64,000 bases of DNA from Penicillium oxalicum (lineage: Eukaryota; Ascomycota; Eurotiomycetes; Eurotiales; Aspergillaceae). Below, piece by piece: positions 24,001 to 35,488 of the stretch. Position 1 is the stretch's first letter; each line of letters starts with the position of its first letter. Under the pieces are notes generated by a model. The model was given only the letters and a program-made list of their open reading frames with translations, was not told the DNA's origin and did no database searches. The stretch covers positions 1,054,001 to 1,118,000 of the forward strand of contig NC_064654.1 of assembly GCF_001723175.1 (NCBI RefSeq), in the 5' to 3' direction. Both the position numbers and the translations under genes were made by a program.

Positions 24001-25457
24001 GCATGGGCTTGGTGACATTTGGATCCAGTGGCGGCGGTGTGCCTCTGGTGGGTATGACCACGAAGTTCTGGAATGGTTGGGGCAAGGTTCTCGAGTCGAT
24101 CCGTCCTGTCGGTCAGAAGAGTCTGCGCGCCGATGTTGTCGAAGGTGCCAACGTGGCCATGGATTTGCTCATGCAACGCAAGTTCAACAACCCAGTCTCG
24201 ACTATCATGTTGATCAGCGACTCATCCACCTCTGATCCCGAGAGTGTCGACTTCGTCGTCTCCCGCGCCGAAGCTGCCAAGGTCGGCATCCACTCCTTCG
24301 GTCTCGGACTCACCCACAAGCCAGACACCATGATCGAGCTGTCCACCCGCACCAAAGGCTCATACCTGTACGTCAAGGACTGGATGATGCTTCGGGAATG
24401 TATGGCTGGCTGTCTCGGTGCCATGCAGTCGACCTCGCACCAGAACGTCAAGCTGAAACTTCGGTTACCCGAGGGGTCCCCGGCCAAATTTGTCAAAATC
24501 AGCGGTGCTCTCCATACGACCAAGCGGGCTACCGGGCGAGATGCAGAGGCCGCGTTGGGAGATCTTCGATTTGGGGACAAGCGTGATGTCTTGGTGCAAC
24601 TTGTCATTCAACCGGACAATGCTACGCAAGAAACCATGCCACAGGATCCCTGGGAGAGCTTGGTTTCAGGGTTAGAGGCCCTCGGTGGGGGCATGGATGG
24701 CGATGAGCAGCGCGTCATGAGCGTCGAAGAGGTTCCATTGATTCAGGCGGATCTGACCTATGGCGACCTCCTTCGTGATGGTCATCTCACCCACTCGCCC
24801 CGTCCCTCGCTTTTGGCCATCACCATGCTTCCACCCAACCCACGGGCTCGAAACCAGAGGTCATCCACACCTCCCATCCCTCCCCACCCTTCAATCGTTC
24901 AGCGCCGCATGGAGCTGTTGACGTCCGACATGTTGACCAGAGCCTTGACCCTGGTCTCGCGTGGCCAGCAGGACCGTGGTCAGCATCTGCTGAACGAGAC
25001 CCGCAGTATTCTCAAGGGACTTGGTAAGGGTGGACTCCCTCCACTTCCCCCCGCCGCCGCCTCCAGGCAGGGAGGCACCAGCGACGCAGGCAGTATTCGG
25101 GTTGAGACGCCTACGTCAAGCTCTCCGAAATCCTCTTCTTTTGTGGAGAGCCATGCCTCATCCGCGTCAGAAACTGCCACCATCACTGCGTCGCCAGCCG
25201 TTGACGGAAATACTATGAGCGCATTAAACGCCGACCTTGACGCAGCTCTTGAATGGATCAACCATCCAGCCGTTTTCAGCCGTGACTCCCGTAAGGCGGT
25301 CTTGCAAAGTATCGGGGTGATCTCCTCTCAGCGTGCCTTCACTTTCCGCACGCCGTCGGAAGCACACTGGGCTCAGCGCATCCCTGGTATTCGTCGTCTG
25401 ACAGACAAGTCGAGAGACTGGCGTGAGATGGGTGACGATGCCCTGACTGAAGAATAG
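21006..25457 (+). CDS. RING-PH-VWA protein of the Ste5/Far1 scaffold type
   Basis: Four exons, 21006-21135, 21878-22378, 22521-23247 and 23354-25457, give 1153 residues with consistent phases. The basic Ser/Arg-rich N-terminus starts MWKPRLSPRSETKTG. A RING-H2-type zinc domain spans about residues 148-193, with Cys pairs in SECAVCEEPL, CSHVSHEAC and YCPTCNAPLG. A PH-like domain spans about 454-562 (from FGKLRLHGQMRVGKD to IWHRALTG). A VWA domain spans about 631-820 (DIVVVIPVSSSMQG, TIMLISDSSTSDP, HSFGLGLTHKP). RING, PH and VWA in this order is the signature of yeast Ste5 and Far1, which link pheromone-receptor G-beta-gamma at the membrane to the MAPK cascade and polarity proteins. The second VWA motif residue pattern (VSSSM for DxSxS) lacks the first Asp, so metal binding is doubtful. 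The first intron, 742 nt, is unusually long; exon 1 is the least certain part. Confidence 0.82.
21136..21877 (+). other. Long first intron of the RING-PH-VWA gene
   Basis: The donor is GTATGT after phase 1 and the acceptor is GTGCAG before AATTCC, which restores the frame as ...LSS-E-FQSRPDTSS. At 742 nt it is several times longer than the other introns in the window. It is strongly pyrimidine-rich. An internal open stretch at about 21284-21345 looks codon-like but would shift the frame if included. An alternative is that translation begins in a different upstream exon. Confidence 0.55.
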
Positions 25458-26525
25458 TGGGGGGCTGCCATGAACACTTTCCCGAATTTCCGACTTACTC
25501 GCCACGCGTGCGCTTCTATCTCATTCGCTATCCCGAAAATATTCTTTCCTATTGTTCTGTTCATCATTGGGTCACCGGCGCCGGCTCTTATTCTGCAAAC
25601 GCGCATTGTGATTATGCACATGCACCATCATCGCCTCCGGGCCCAATTTCCCTCCTTCGTGGGAATCCGATCTCCTTTATTAGCCTTGTTTGTGATCGCT
25701 GTACTTCCTCCTCGCGCCCACATGATACCACTTTGTTCCTACCGTGAAATGTACAGCATGATACCTGGGTTTCCTATGTCCTTTTTTGATTGGCTTCCTG
25801 TCCTTCCACACTTTTATTGTTTCTTTTGATCTTGCCACTCTCGCTCTTGCCGGCTTAGGCATTGCATCCAGACATCTCCTTTCCGTCATCTCCTAACGGG
25901 CCTCGAGCCTTTTTTTTCCCTAGACCGAGAGTGACCCTTCTCCCCCCCATTTGAATCTCTCAGACACGATCTTCTTGCATCTCTCGACATGAGGCTCCTT
26001 TCTTGTGGATGAGGGTCTTGATTTTGGTCCCATTCCCATTGTTCTTTTGCCTATTCTGTCTTTGCACTCGTTGAGAAACATGACGATTGGACCTGATTTT
26101 ATTGAGCCAAATACCTACAGCATTTAATGTTCTTTATTTGTTACGGCTATTACACTTGAACATAATTCTATTGATATCTCTATGTGAACAATGACGACGG
26201 AAATCTTGCATGCTAGTATCCTTGTAAGCATCCCTCATACTCTCGAAATTAGTTCAAGGTCCCGACTTTGCGTAGAAGAGTCCTTCAGGTTGGCACATGG
26301 TAGAAGGGTATGTATTTGCGTTTGAGACGGCGGGAGTGAACCTTCAGCCCGTTGGTCAGCCCTATCGCCGACGGTGGCTCTCTTATCACCGAGGAGCCCC
26401 GGCCGGAGACCGATGAGCTTCGCTCCGTTTCTTCCTCTGATCCAGCCACCAGCTGGACATTTTCGATTGCACAACCACTTTTTGAATCTTTTCGTTGTAT
26501 CTAAATCGCAGGATCGTATACAGGA
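25458..26525. other. Intergenic region between the Ste5/Far1-like gene and oma1
   Basis: About 1.07 kb on the same strand between two genes. The first half is T-rich and probably a long 3' UTR; the second half is the oma1 promoter. I see no gene in it. Confidence 0.6.
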
Positions 26526-28193
26526 ATGCTCCGACAAGCATCATCAGCATTGCGCACCGCGCGAATACCTCTTCTCGGCCTTCCCTCTGGATCAGCGCAT
26601 CCCCGCATCAATCCGCGCGCCCACCTCAATCTACAACTCGCATCAAGATGGGTCTCAACGCGCAAACCACGACAGCCATCAAACTCCAAACCACCTTCTC
26701 AACTCTCTGAAGCACTGCATCCCCGAAGGGCCTTCGCAACGACTCCCTCTCGCCTAGCGCGCAACACCTACAACCGCTTCAATTCGTCCCACTCCGCTCG
26801 ACCCTCCATCTTCCACACGCTGCTTTCACGATCCAAACCACACCATTTTGTCCTCATTGGTCTTGGTATCTCAGGAATCTATCTATATAATACAGAAGTC
26901 GTTGAAATGACCGGTCGCCGGCGATTCAATTGCGTCTCGCACGAAGCAGAGCTGAAGATGGGAATGCAGAGTTACCGGGAGGTTCTGGCGCAGTCGCAGG
27001 GCCGAATATTGCCTGATAATCATCCGGTAGCGCAGATGGTGAACCGGGTGTTGCAGAGATTGATCCCGCAGGCTCCAATTGAAGGCGCCGACTGGAGGGT
27101 CCATGTGATTCTGGATGATGAGAATGCGAATGCCTTTGTGCTTCCTGGGTAAGATGACACACACTTTTTTTTTGAAAGTCTCGGATACCGTTGAAAGGAC
27201 AGCTTTGCAATGTGGAGCATGAGGTTCCTCCGGTCCAAGATTGACGTGTATAGTGGTTTTGGTGCTGACTGTGTGGTATTTCAACTCTATAGCGGCAAAG
27301 TCTTCGTATACACGGGCATTTTACCGATCTGCCAGGATGAAGATGGTCTTGCTGCGGTATTAGGTCATGAGATTGCCCATGTTGTGGCCCGACATCCGGC
27401 GGAGCGAATGAGCAATAGCTTTTTGACGCTCGGGACGGTGTTTTTGATCTCTCTTCTCTTTGATGTTTCGGGTCAACTGTCGAGTATGTTGGTCAATCTG
27501 ATGTGGAGCTTGCCAAATTCACGAACACAGGAGGTATGTGTGGCTGATAGCAGATTTCTTGAAAGGTCGGATGGAGACTAATGAGTGGACTCTGTTAGGC
27601 TGAGGCAGATAATATTGGATTGAGTATGATTGATCAATGTTCGAGAAAGCACGCCGTGTTGTATACTGACGAAAATGTGTGAATTAGTGATGATGGCCAA
27701 GGCATGCTTCAACCCCGAGGGAGCTGTGAAACTGTAAGTCAGAATTGCAAGTCTTCACAAAGAATGGCACAGATTAACACGCCCATTCCTAGATGGCATC
27801 GAATGCAGCAGCAAGAGAAGTCTGCACCGCCGCAGTTCATGTCCACTCATCCTTCTGTAAGTCTGTCGCTGTTGGTCTTCCCGAGTCATTTTTTCCCTAA
27901 CGTTTTTGCGACAGAGCTACAATCGTGAAGAGGCCATTCGGGGCTGGTAAGTACTTTGAACTGAATTTTGTTGTTGTTTTCCTGGATTCATTGAGGTGCT
28001 GATGATCGATAGGCTCGAGAAAGCCGAGACAATTTACGCCGATAATGGATGCAGTACGTTTGGAAGTTATAGTATGTCCGCCGCTGTCTCTCGGGACCTG
28101 TTGATCCAGCGAGGAGAAGTTATCGTGTACTGACTGAGTGCAGTGCCAAGCTTTAAAAAAGCCTATCAGACGCAGAACTCATATGGTTGGTGA
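26526..28193 (+). CDS. oma1: Mitochondrial inner-membrane metallopeptidase Oma1
   Basis: Eight exons, 26526-27148, 27293-27533, 27599-27623, 27688-27733, 27793-27856, 27915-27946, 28013-28071 and 28144-28193, give 379 residues; every junction keeps phase. An Arg/Ser-rich presequence is followed by a membrane segment near residues 106-122 (HFVLIGLGISGIYLY). The M48 zinc site HEIAH is at about 233-237, within GLAAVLGHEIAHVVARH; the downstream EADNIGL (about 290-296) supplies the third ligand. AFVLPGGKVFVYTG just before the site is a family hallmark. A second hydrophobic stretch follows the site (FLTLGTVFLISLLF). Oma1 is a stress-activated protease for inner-membrane quality control and, in many eukaryotes, OPA1-type cleavage. 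Exons of 25, 32 and 46 nt are unusually small. Confidence 0.93.
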
Positions 28194-28669
28194 CGAGAGA
28201 GAGGCCCTCGGACTATTTGACTTGTACAATATGAGTCGTGATTGCATGGTTCATCTCCCTTTCTGTTATTAGTGCCTGCTGGGTCTCCCGAATCTATGAG
28301 GGTTAAAGGAGTCTGTTCTCAAGGCCGTTCATTTGGCACCCCAACATATTATTGTCAGCATATACATATATATCACTTATTCGCAGAGGGCTCTACAGCA
28401 TAATGAAAAAGTCTCAGATCTTCGTATTGAAATGGGAAAAACCATGTGTTATATATACTATTGATCGTGTTCAATTCGTACGCATAACTGGTTGAGGCGG
28501 TCAATCAGTCTGACCGACAACTGGCGAGCTCCCCTCGTGCAAACAGCGCAAACCCACCGCACCCCCGTCGAGCTCCAAAAATTCCCCGGCACCACTTTGA
28601 GAAAGCCCATCGACTCCCTCATCATCCTCACATTTAGTCGTTTCCACATCGGACGCGGCCTTTGAAACA
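28194..28669. other. Intergenic region between oma1 and cct8
   Basis: 476 bp holding the oma1 3' flank (AT-rich, ATATAT tracts near 28360) and the cct8 promoter. No gene seen. Confidence 0.6.
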
Positions 28670-30650
28670 ATGTCGCTATCACTTCCTGGGCCCTCCCAGC
28701 AGGGTCTCTTCAAAGCCGGGTACCAAAGGTATGTTCAAAAGTGCCGAAAAACAATCCTATTACGCCGGAACTTGCATGCCACCGCACCGGAGACAATGTC
28801 CACCTCCTTATCTGCCCGCCGCAATTGAGAACGTCAATAATTTACCATGAAGGCTTGCTGACAATTGGCCTCTTTTTCTTTAATCATTGAACAGCCACGA
28901 TGCTGCAGATGGTGCTGTCATTCGCAATATCGAGGCTTGCCAGGCCATTTCTGGCACTGTTCAGACCTCCCTGGGCCCATACGGCCGCAACAAGATTGTC
29001 ATCAACCACCTGCAGAAAATGATTCTGACTTCTGACGCTGCGACGATCCTCCGCGAACTCGATGTCGTGCACCCTGCCGCTAAGTTGCTGGTCATGGCGA
29101 GTCAGCAGCAAGATTCCGAAATGGGTGACGGCACCAACTTGGTCATTGTTCTGGCGGGTGAGCTGTTGAAGAAGGCGGAGGAGCTGATCCGCATGGGTCT
29201 GAAGACGAGTGATATTGTGTCGGGCTACGAGAAGGCGCAAAACTTTGCTTTGAAGGTTCTCGAAGGTATGGTCAAATTGTTTTGATCAATGTTGCGCTGT
29301 GTTGGTTCAAATGGACTTGTCAACAATATTCTGGTGCACGCGAGCATTGAAATGTGTGTGTGTGTGCTGACTTTTATACCTTGTGAAACAGATCTCGAGG
29401 TTGATCGCCTGAAGGACATGCGTTCCGTGCCAGAGCTTAGCAAGGCTCTCCGAACAGTCGTTGCTAGCAAGCAGTCCGGCACTGAGGATGCCCTCGCCGC
29501 TCTGGTCGCAGAGGCTGTGCTCGCCGTTTTACCCAAGAACCCCGCAAACTTCAACGTGGATAATGTGCGTGTCGTCAAGATTATGGGTGGTAGCTTGGAA
29601 CAGTCCAAGGTTGTAAAGGGTATGGTCTTTGGCCGTGAGCCCGACGGCATCATCAAGAAGGCCCAGAAGGCCAAGGTCGGCGTTTTCAGCTGCCCCATTG
29701 ATATCTCCCAGACCGAGACCAAGGGAACAGTCCTTTTGAAGAATGCCGAAGAGATGGTCAACTTCACCAAGGGCGAGGAGGACCGTCTCGAGGCCGCCAT
29801 CAAGGAACTGTACGACTCCGGCCTGCGTGTGGTCGTTGCTGGTTCCAGTGTCGGTGACCTTGCCATGCACTACCTCAACCGCTTCAACATCCTTGTGATC
29901 AAGATTCTCTCCAAGTTCGAGCTCCGTCGCCTATGCCGAGTTGTCGGTGCTACCCCCCTTGCCCGTCTGGGTGCCCCTATGCCCGACGAGATGGGCCAGA
30001 TCGACGTGGTCGAAACGACCGAGATCGGTGGTGACCGTGTCACTGTTTTCAGACAAGAAGACGCCAACGCCGTGACCCGCACATCAACAATTGTCCTGCG
30101 GGGCGCTACCCAGAACCACTTGGATGACATTGAGCGTGCGATCGACGACGGTGTCAACGCTGTCAAGGCCATCACCAAGGACCCCCGCCTGGTGCCCGGT
30201 GCCGGTGCCACCGAGATCCAGCTCGTGGAGCGTATCTCCAACTTCGCCGACAAGACCCCCGGTCTTCCTCAGCACGCCATCCGCAAATACGCCGAGGCCT
30301 TTGAAGTGATTCCTCGCACACTGGCCGAGTCTGCTGGTCTCGATGCCACCGAGGTTCTCTCCCGCCTGTACACTGCGCACCACCGTGCCAACCTCGACGC
30401 CGAGGAGGGTAGCTCCGAAGAAGAGGAGCCTTACTGGACCACCGGTGTGGATCTGGAGGTCGGTGACTCTGACGGCACTCTGGATGCCGTGGATGAGAAC
30501 ATTTTGGACCTGATGGCCGCCAAGAGCTGTGCCATTCGATTGGCCAGCGAGGCGGCTCGTACTGTTTTAAGCGTTGACCAGATCATCGTTGCCCGGCAAG
30601 CGGGCGGGCCAAAGCCCCCTGGTCCCAACCCTAACTGGGATGAGGATTGA
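28670..30650 (+). CDS. cct8: T-complex protein 1 subunit theta (CCT8)
   Basis: Three exons, 28670-28728, 28895-29265 and 29392-30650, give 562 residues, the normal length for this subunit. The start MSLSLPGPSQQGLFKAGY is typical of CCT theta. The group II chaperonin ATP site is clear: TSLGPYGRNK near residue 45 and EMGDGTN near residue 90 in the equatorial domain. The C-terminal equatorial part contains LVPGAGATEIQLVERI, with the catalytic-loop style G-A-G. CCT8 is one of eight paralogous subunits of the cytosolic TRiC ring that folds actin and tubulin. The acidic C-terminal insert EEGSSEEEEPYW is notable but not unusual for fungal CCT8. Confidence 0.96.
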
Positions 30651-31309
30651 ATAAGATGAAAGAGCTTGGAGGGGTTGCAATGGCTTCCAGACCGGCGGTG
30701 TTGATAGATCCACATGATATCATGAGAAAAAAAAAGTGGGCGCCTGTAAGGTGTGTATAGCTGACTACAATAATACATCATTGAAATCCGGTCAATGGAT
30801 TCCACCATTGAAGTGCTCTTTTCACAGACAATGAGTATAAATGAGCATGAAGACTGCAGTGTTGTATCTGTACTGTTGGACATCTTTGGTACGAATAGGG
30901 CAGACTACGCCAACTGGGGGCGGATGTGACAATGTTCGGATTCATTCTGAGGTGAAATCATAAAATCTCCAAGGTCACACCCGATGATTGTTGCAAGTTG
31001 TTTTACAAGAAAGACACATTAGTCACTGAATTCACAAATTATTCCAACATTAGTCCACGTCTCATAGAAATTGCTCGAGGCTGCATTCGTTTGATGGACG
31101 GGAAGCCAGCGCGGCGTAGATGGATGATGGAGAGCATGTGATTACATAAGTCAACCCACGTGATGCCCAGATTTTCCCCGAAACTCTTGCTACTCTTTTT
31201 GTTTGTCACTATCGCGGTTGAAGCAGTGCTGTCGTTCGCCCTCAACTCCCTCCTCGTTGCATTGCCATTCTCCTAGCCTTTACTCCGCCTACACCATTCT
31301 CCCATCATA
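30651..31309. other. Intergenic region between cct8 and mrpl12
   Basis: 659 bp with the cct8 3' flank and the mrpl12 promoter. A CACGTG box occurs at about 31156-31161 before the ribosomal gene, similar to the boxes before nam9. No gene seen. Confidence 0.55.
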
Positions 31310-32012
31310 ATGTCTTTCCCTATCCAGGCCGCGGCTCGCAGCTGCCGACAGCTCTCCGGCTCCATCCGCCCATCCTCCCTGCGCATTGCGACCACATACA
31401 CAGCCCGCACGCCTAGCTACCGACGATGGGAATCCACAGAGGCCGCTGCTGCCCCCGTCAACCCCAAGATTGCACAGATTGTTGACCAGATCTCGACATT
31501 GACTCTGTTGGAGACCGCCGATCTTGTGTCTAGCTTGAAGGTGAGCGAAATCAGCCTGGATTCGTTATGATTTGGGGCATTGCGATTTCGCGACGGGCTC
31601 AATTGAATTCCGTTGCGAAAGCAATCTTCTCTGCTGTATTTGTTTCGAGTCTAGCATCTAATGCTCTTCTTGCTTCTAGACCCGCCTGAACATCCCCGAT
31701 CTCCCCGTTGGTGGCTTCGCCATGGCTGCTGGCCCCGGTGGTGCTGCTGCCGCTCCTGCTGTTGAGGAGGAGGAGGCTGCTCCCGCTGCCGCCGAGAAGA
31801 CCCTGTTCAACATCAAGCTCGAGTCCTTTGAGGCTGCTTCCAAGGCCAAGATCATCAAGGAGGTCAAGAACATGCTGGGTCTGTCTCTGGTTGACAGCAA
31901 GAAGTTCGTCGAGTCTGTGCCCAAGGTCATGAAGGAGTCTGTGCCCAAGGAGGAGGCCGAGAAGATCATGGAGACCCTCAAGGGTCTCGGCGCCAAGGTC
32001 GTTATGGAGTAA
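31310..32012 (+). CDS. Mitochondrial large ribosomal subunit protein bL12 (L7/L12)
   Basis: Two exons, 31310-31540 and 31680-32012, give 187 residues with a phase-zero intron. The N-terminal 40 residues are Arg/Ser-rich and acid-poor, a mitochondrial presequence. The L12 N-terminal dimerisation helix is NPKIAQIVDQISTLTLLETADLV. After an Ala/Glu hinge (GGAAAAPAVEEEEAAPAA) comes the globular C-terminal domain, from EKTLFNIKLESFEAASKAK to KVVME, with the conserved KIKxIKEVKN and LGLxLVDSKKFVE helices. L7/L12 forms the ribosomal stalk that recruits translation GTPases in the mitochondrial matrix. The yeast homologue is Mnp1. Confidence 0.95.
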
Positions 32013-32669
32013 ACAACGAAAATGCACTCTGAACGCAACATAAACAACCGAAAAAAACACCCCCCTTTCGAAATCCCCGGGAAGGCGAAATAAGGACGAT
32101 GCTCTGATTCATCAATCCGATCCTCCTCCTCTTTCATCCTCTTTCTCCTCCTCATTCTTCTCCGTCTCCTCCTGCGCTCTGCCCTCTCTCCTTTCTTCTT
32201 GTTCGTTTTATTTTCCACGGCTTGCGCATGTTGCAATGGAGGGGGTTTTTGGATTGTGATCGAGCTTCGAGGGCTGTTATACTACTTTCTTGAGCGTTGT
32301 TAGGGCTTGGTCGTGTGAAGGGCAAATTTTAAATGTACATTATACGCATCGTGGTATAGACCCATTTGATATCAAGGGTTTGATTTTTATTTGATTAACG
32401 CACCAAGCATGTGATGTCATAAAATTTAGCAATCGATACGAATGTCGATTGACCTTTGCGTAATAAGGTTCTGAGGTAAAAAGCTCCTCCGGGCTCTGAT
32501 CAATTCGGTGGTCTGGAATTGAAGATTTTCGGAGGTGCCAAAGCGGAGCTGCAGCTTGACTTGGCCTCCGCTTTTCTCCAATTTCTCCATCCTCCGACGC
32601 CGAAGTCTCTTTCACCTGCTTACCCAAACACCGCTGAATTGCTGCTGAGACAGTCGCACAGTTGATGCG
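32013..32669. other. Intergenic region between mrpl12 and the helical-repeat gene
   Basis: 657 bp. The mrpl12 3' flank has CT-rich tracts at 32120-32200; the rest is AT-rich with the promoter of the next gene. No gene seen. Confidence 0.6.
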
Positions 32670-34319
32670 ATGGCAAGACCATCCCCTGCTTTACGACAAT
32701 GGCTCAATCTCCGCCGAAGTCTCTCGGGCGCATCTCCGCGTGCGCAAAATCTCCCCGCGAACGGTCTCCTCCCACGCGCAAACCTCCTCTTCCCGATCTC
32801 GAACAAAGACTCCTGTCCTTCGAGACAAGCCTTTCATAGCAGCGCTTGTCGATTAGCGAAAACAAAACGCAGTTCTGCGAAGCCGGCCCCCTCGCTACAA
32901 AGGAAGAAGAGAGCTCAAGAAGCTGGACGTTCGGCTACGCGGCCAGTCATCGATGGCATTGGGGTCGTGAGCAACAGCGGCCTCTTTACCAAGTCAATCG
33001 AGATTGACAAGGCGCGGATTATTCATGATTTTCTTGAAATATCGCCGCTTCTCTATAGAGATGCGGTGGCAGCGGAATTGCTTCCGGGAGTGAGTATTCG
33101 GACCTTTGAGGACGTGATTATCAAGATCCTCAAGGGAATGGAGGGGCCTCCAAATGCCCAGTTGATTCGGTCTATATCAAAAGGTGAGAATTGCAGCCTG
33201 CCATGCCTCTCGTGAGACTGTGCAGAAAAGAGAAAAGATATTAATTCCGTTTGCTCGACAGACGTCGACGCAGTCTACCGCATTGGAATTGTTGGCTCCG
33301 CGTGGCACCACTCCTCGATCGAGTGGTTCAGTTCTTCGTGCGCATTGGCAGGCGCAAGAGCAGCCGTCGTTCTGCTCCAGGCAAGATTGGTCAATTGGAC
33401 GCACAGTCCTCCGCAAACACAGTGGACGGAGCTCGTGAAGCAATTCTCCGATGAAGGGTTCCCACCCGCGATGATTCTCCAGGCCAAAATCCTCGGCCTG
33501 TGCGGACAGTACGCGGAAGCCTTTGAACTCATGGAAAAGAGAGTCTTGCCGTTCCTGGAGCCCACACGTCGCCGGCCCCCGTTGTTTTTGGATATCACCA
33601 TGGACGACGTATTTGAATCCCCATGGAGAGTCTACGCCTTACTTCACGCCTCTTACGATGACGCCTTTGATTCACCCGAAAGTCGACAAAAAGCCGACGA
33701 GGCTACTCGCATCGCAGCTCTGGAGTACAACGACCGCAACGCATTGATTGAATACGCCTCGATCATGATGAGCGAGAAGAAGTACGATAAATACGAAGAA
33801 TCCATGAGCAAGGCCGCCACGCTCGGGAGTAAAAAGGCCATTCTGTATATCGCCAATTTCTACTACCAGGTCTATCTCGGAAGATTTCCGACCGCCGCCA
33901 ATGTACACGCCTCTGCTAAATCACAAAGTCAAGATCCGCCTCCCGCCGAGGTGACAACGAACGCACCAACATCCTCGGATCAGCCAGGTCCAAGTTCGAA
34001 AGCAAATTCACTGACATCTGTTTTTGGCTGGATCTCTTCTTTTTTCAACCAATCCATTCCTCGCCCAGCTTATCGCAACTTGGCGCTAGACTGGTACTAC
34101 TTGGGCCACGCTTATAAAATTCCGCAGGCCTCATTTATGTTGGCACTCATGGCGCACGAAGAGGGTGAACCACTCGAGAACAGTGATTTTCTGATGAATG
34201 GCTGCAAATATCTGGATGATCACCCTGAGTTTGGGCCCAGAATTGCCGAGCTCAAGGAGAACTGGTATAATACGCAATATGTACCACGACTGTCGAGCAA
34301 GATGTTGACTGTACGATAA
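32670..34319 (+). CDS. Mitochondrial protein with helical (TPR/Sel1-like) repeats, function unknown
   Basis: Two exons, 32670-33183 and 33262-34319, give 523 residues; the junction reads SIS-K-DVDAVYRIG. The N-terminus MARPSPALRQWLNLRRSLS is a good mitochondrial presequence. The C-terminal two thirds are alpha-helical with degenerate repeat signatures such as GLCGQYAEAFELMEKRV, AALEYNDRNALIEYASIMM and AYKIPQASFMLALMAHEEG, the last resembling a Sel1/TPR unit. A low-complexity Ser/Pro insert lies near residues 410-440. TPR proteins of this kind often act in respiratory-complex assembly (for example yeast Mss2), but I cannot assign a specific role. Confidence 0.75.
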
Positions 34320-35488
34320 ATCGATTGTGATGAGAATCTCCAATCCGACAAGAACAAAATAATTTCCGTATGAGAAAAAGACTTGCCATGTACCAAGCTT
34401 ATCAAGCAGGTTTCAACTGGTCATTGGAAACAACTTGCAGATAGTGTAGACGAGTAAGACTGAGGTAGGAGTACCTACCTACCTACCTAGAGCAGGTACT
34501 TTCTCCCGCCCATCATCATCATATGCCTGGGTCGACTCCCGTCCAATTGATCCATATCCATGTTCAGCATGGCTTAGGTACCTACAACGCAGAATGTCAC
34601 TTCTAGTGAAGTTGGTCAACTTATCTGATTACCTTGGGTAGGTATCTGACAATCGCACCCAACGGACCTGGAATGCCCGTGAGATAGGAAATTCTAAATC
34701 TCAATGTTGACGACTGGCGAAGAAACACATCCAGGGCTAGCGGTGAGAAATCCAATGAGCTGGTGGAGATTCCACACATGTACCAACCAAGTAGATAAGC
34801 CTCTATGCATATTGATCTACTATGATGCACGTAGACGGGTGGGTGGGAGGTCCCGGTAGGTAAGGTAGCCGTAGTATATATACACAGTTCATGCATGGAA
34901 AGTAAATGGAAAAAAGCACGCGGAGTGATCAAACCTCGAATGCCCAATACGGTAAGATTGAGAAGTGTGATCAACGTGCCTAAGGTATTTACGGCTGATT
35001 GTGGACCTAGGGTCCTCTAGATTTGCTCGATCACATCCGGGTACAACAGGAAGGGTACATATAGAAGAAGGGGTCGGGGGATAGAAGAGGATGAGCGACA
35101 AGCTGGAGAGGGGAGAGGAGTTATGTACCAGCATGGGTAAAAAAAAAGCGAAAAAAAAGATGGAAAATGTTGATCCACAGAATGTTCGTCTTTCTTCATT
35201 CGAATCGCCCAAGGGGCTTCAAGCGCACATAGGCGAGGTATACTGCGAGTCCTTCAAGATCGAGAAGGATCCACCTTCGAACAATGTAGGAGTCTATCGG
35301 AGTACTCTTGTGGAGAATAAACAAGCAAAAAAAGAAAGAAAAAGCAACAACAACAGCAACAATCGACAAATGAAATAGGAAAACAAAAAAAAATCCTGGT
35401 ATCACCAAAGCGAAAAATCTCAAAAAATAATCAGAAATCATCACAGACAAGTCATTCCCCCTAGTCCACTACGACTATATAATCCCAT
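34320..35488. other. Convergent intergenic region with TACC repeats
   Basis: 1.17 kb between two convergent genes. It includes the TACC tandem at 34472-34489 and further ACCTAC/GTAGGT words around 34560-34870, then A-rich DNA at 35140-35400. A 95-codon Lys/Asn-rich frame (35091-35378) is present but not believable as a gene. Confidence 0.6.
34472..34489. repeat. TACC tandem repeat
   Basis: Four and a half copies of TACC in tandem, with related words nearby on both strands. Confidence 0.85.

Noticed and set aside
35091..35378. 95-codon Lys/Asn-rich plus frame
   Set aside because: Composition simply reflects A-rich 3' flanking DNA between convergent genes; no domain.
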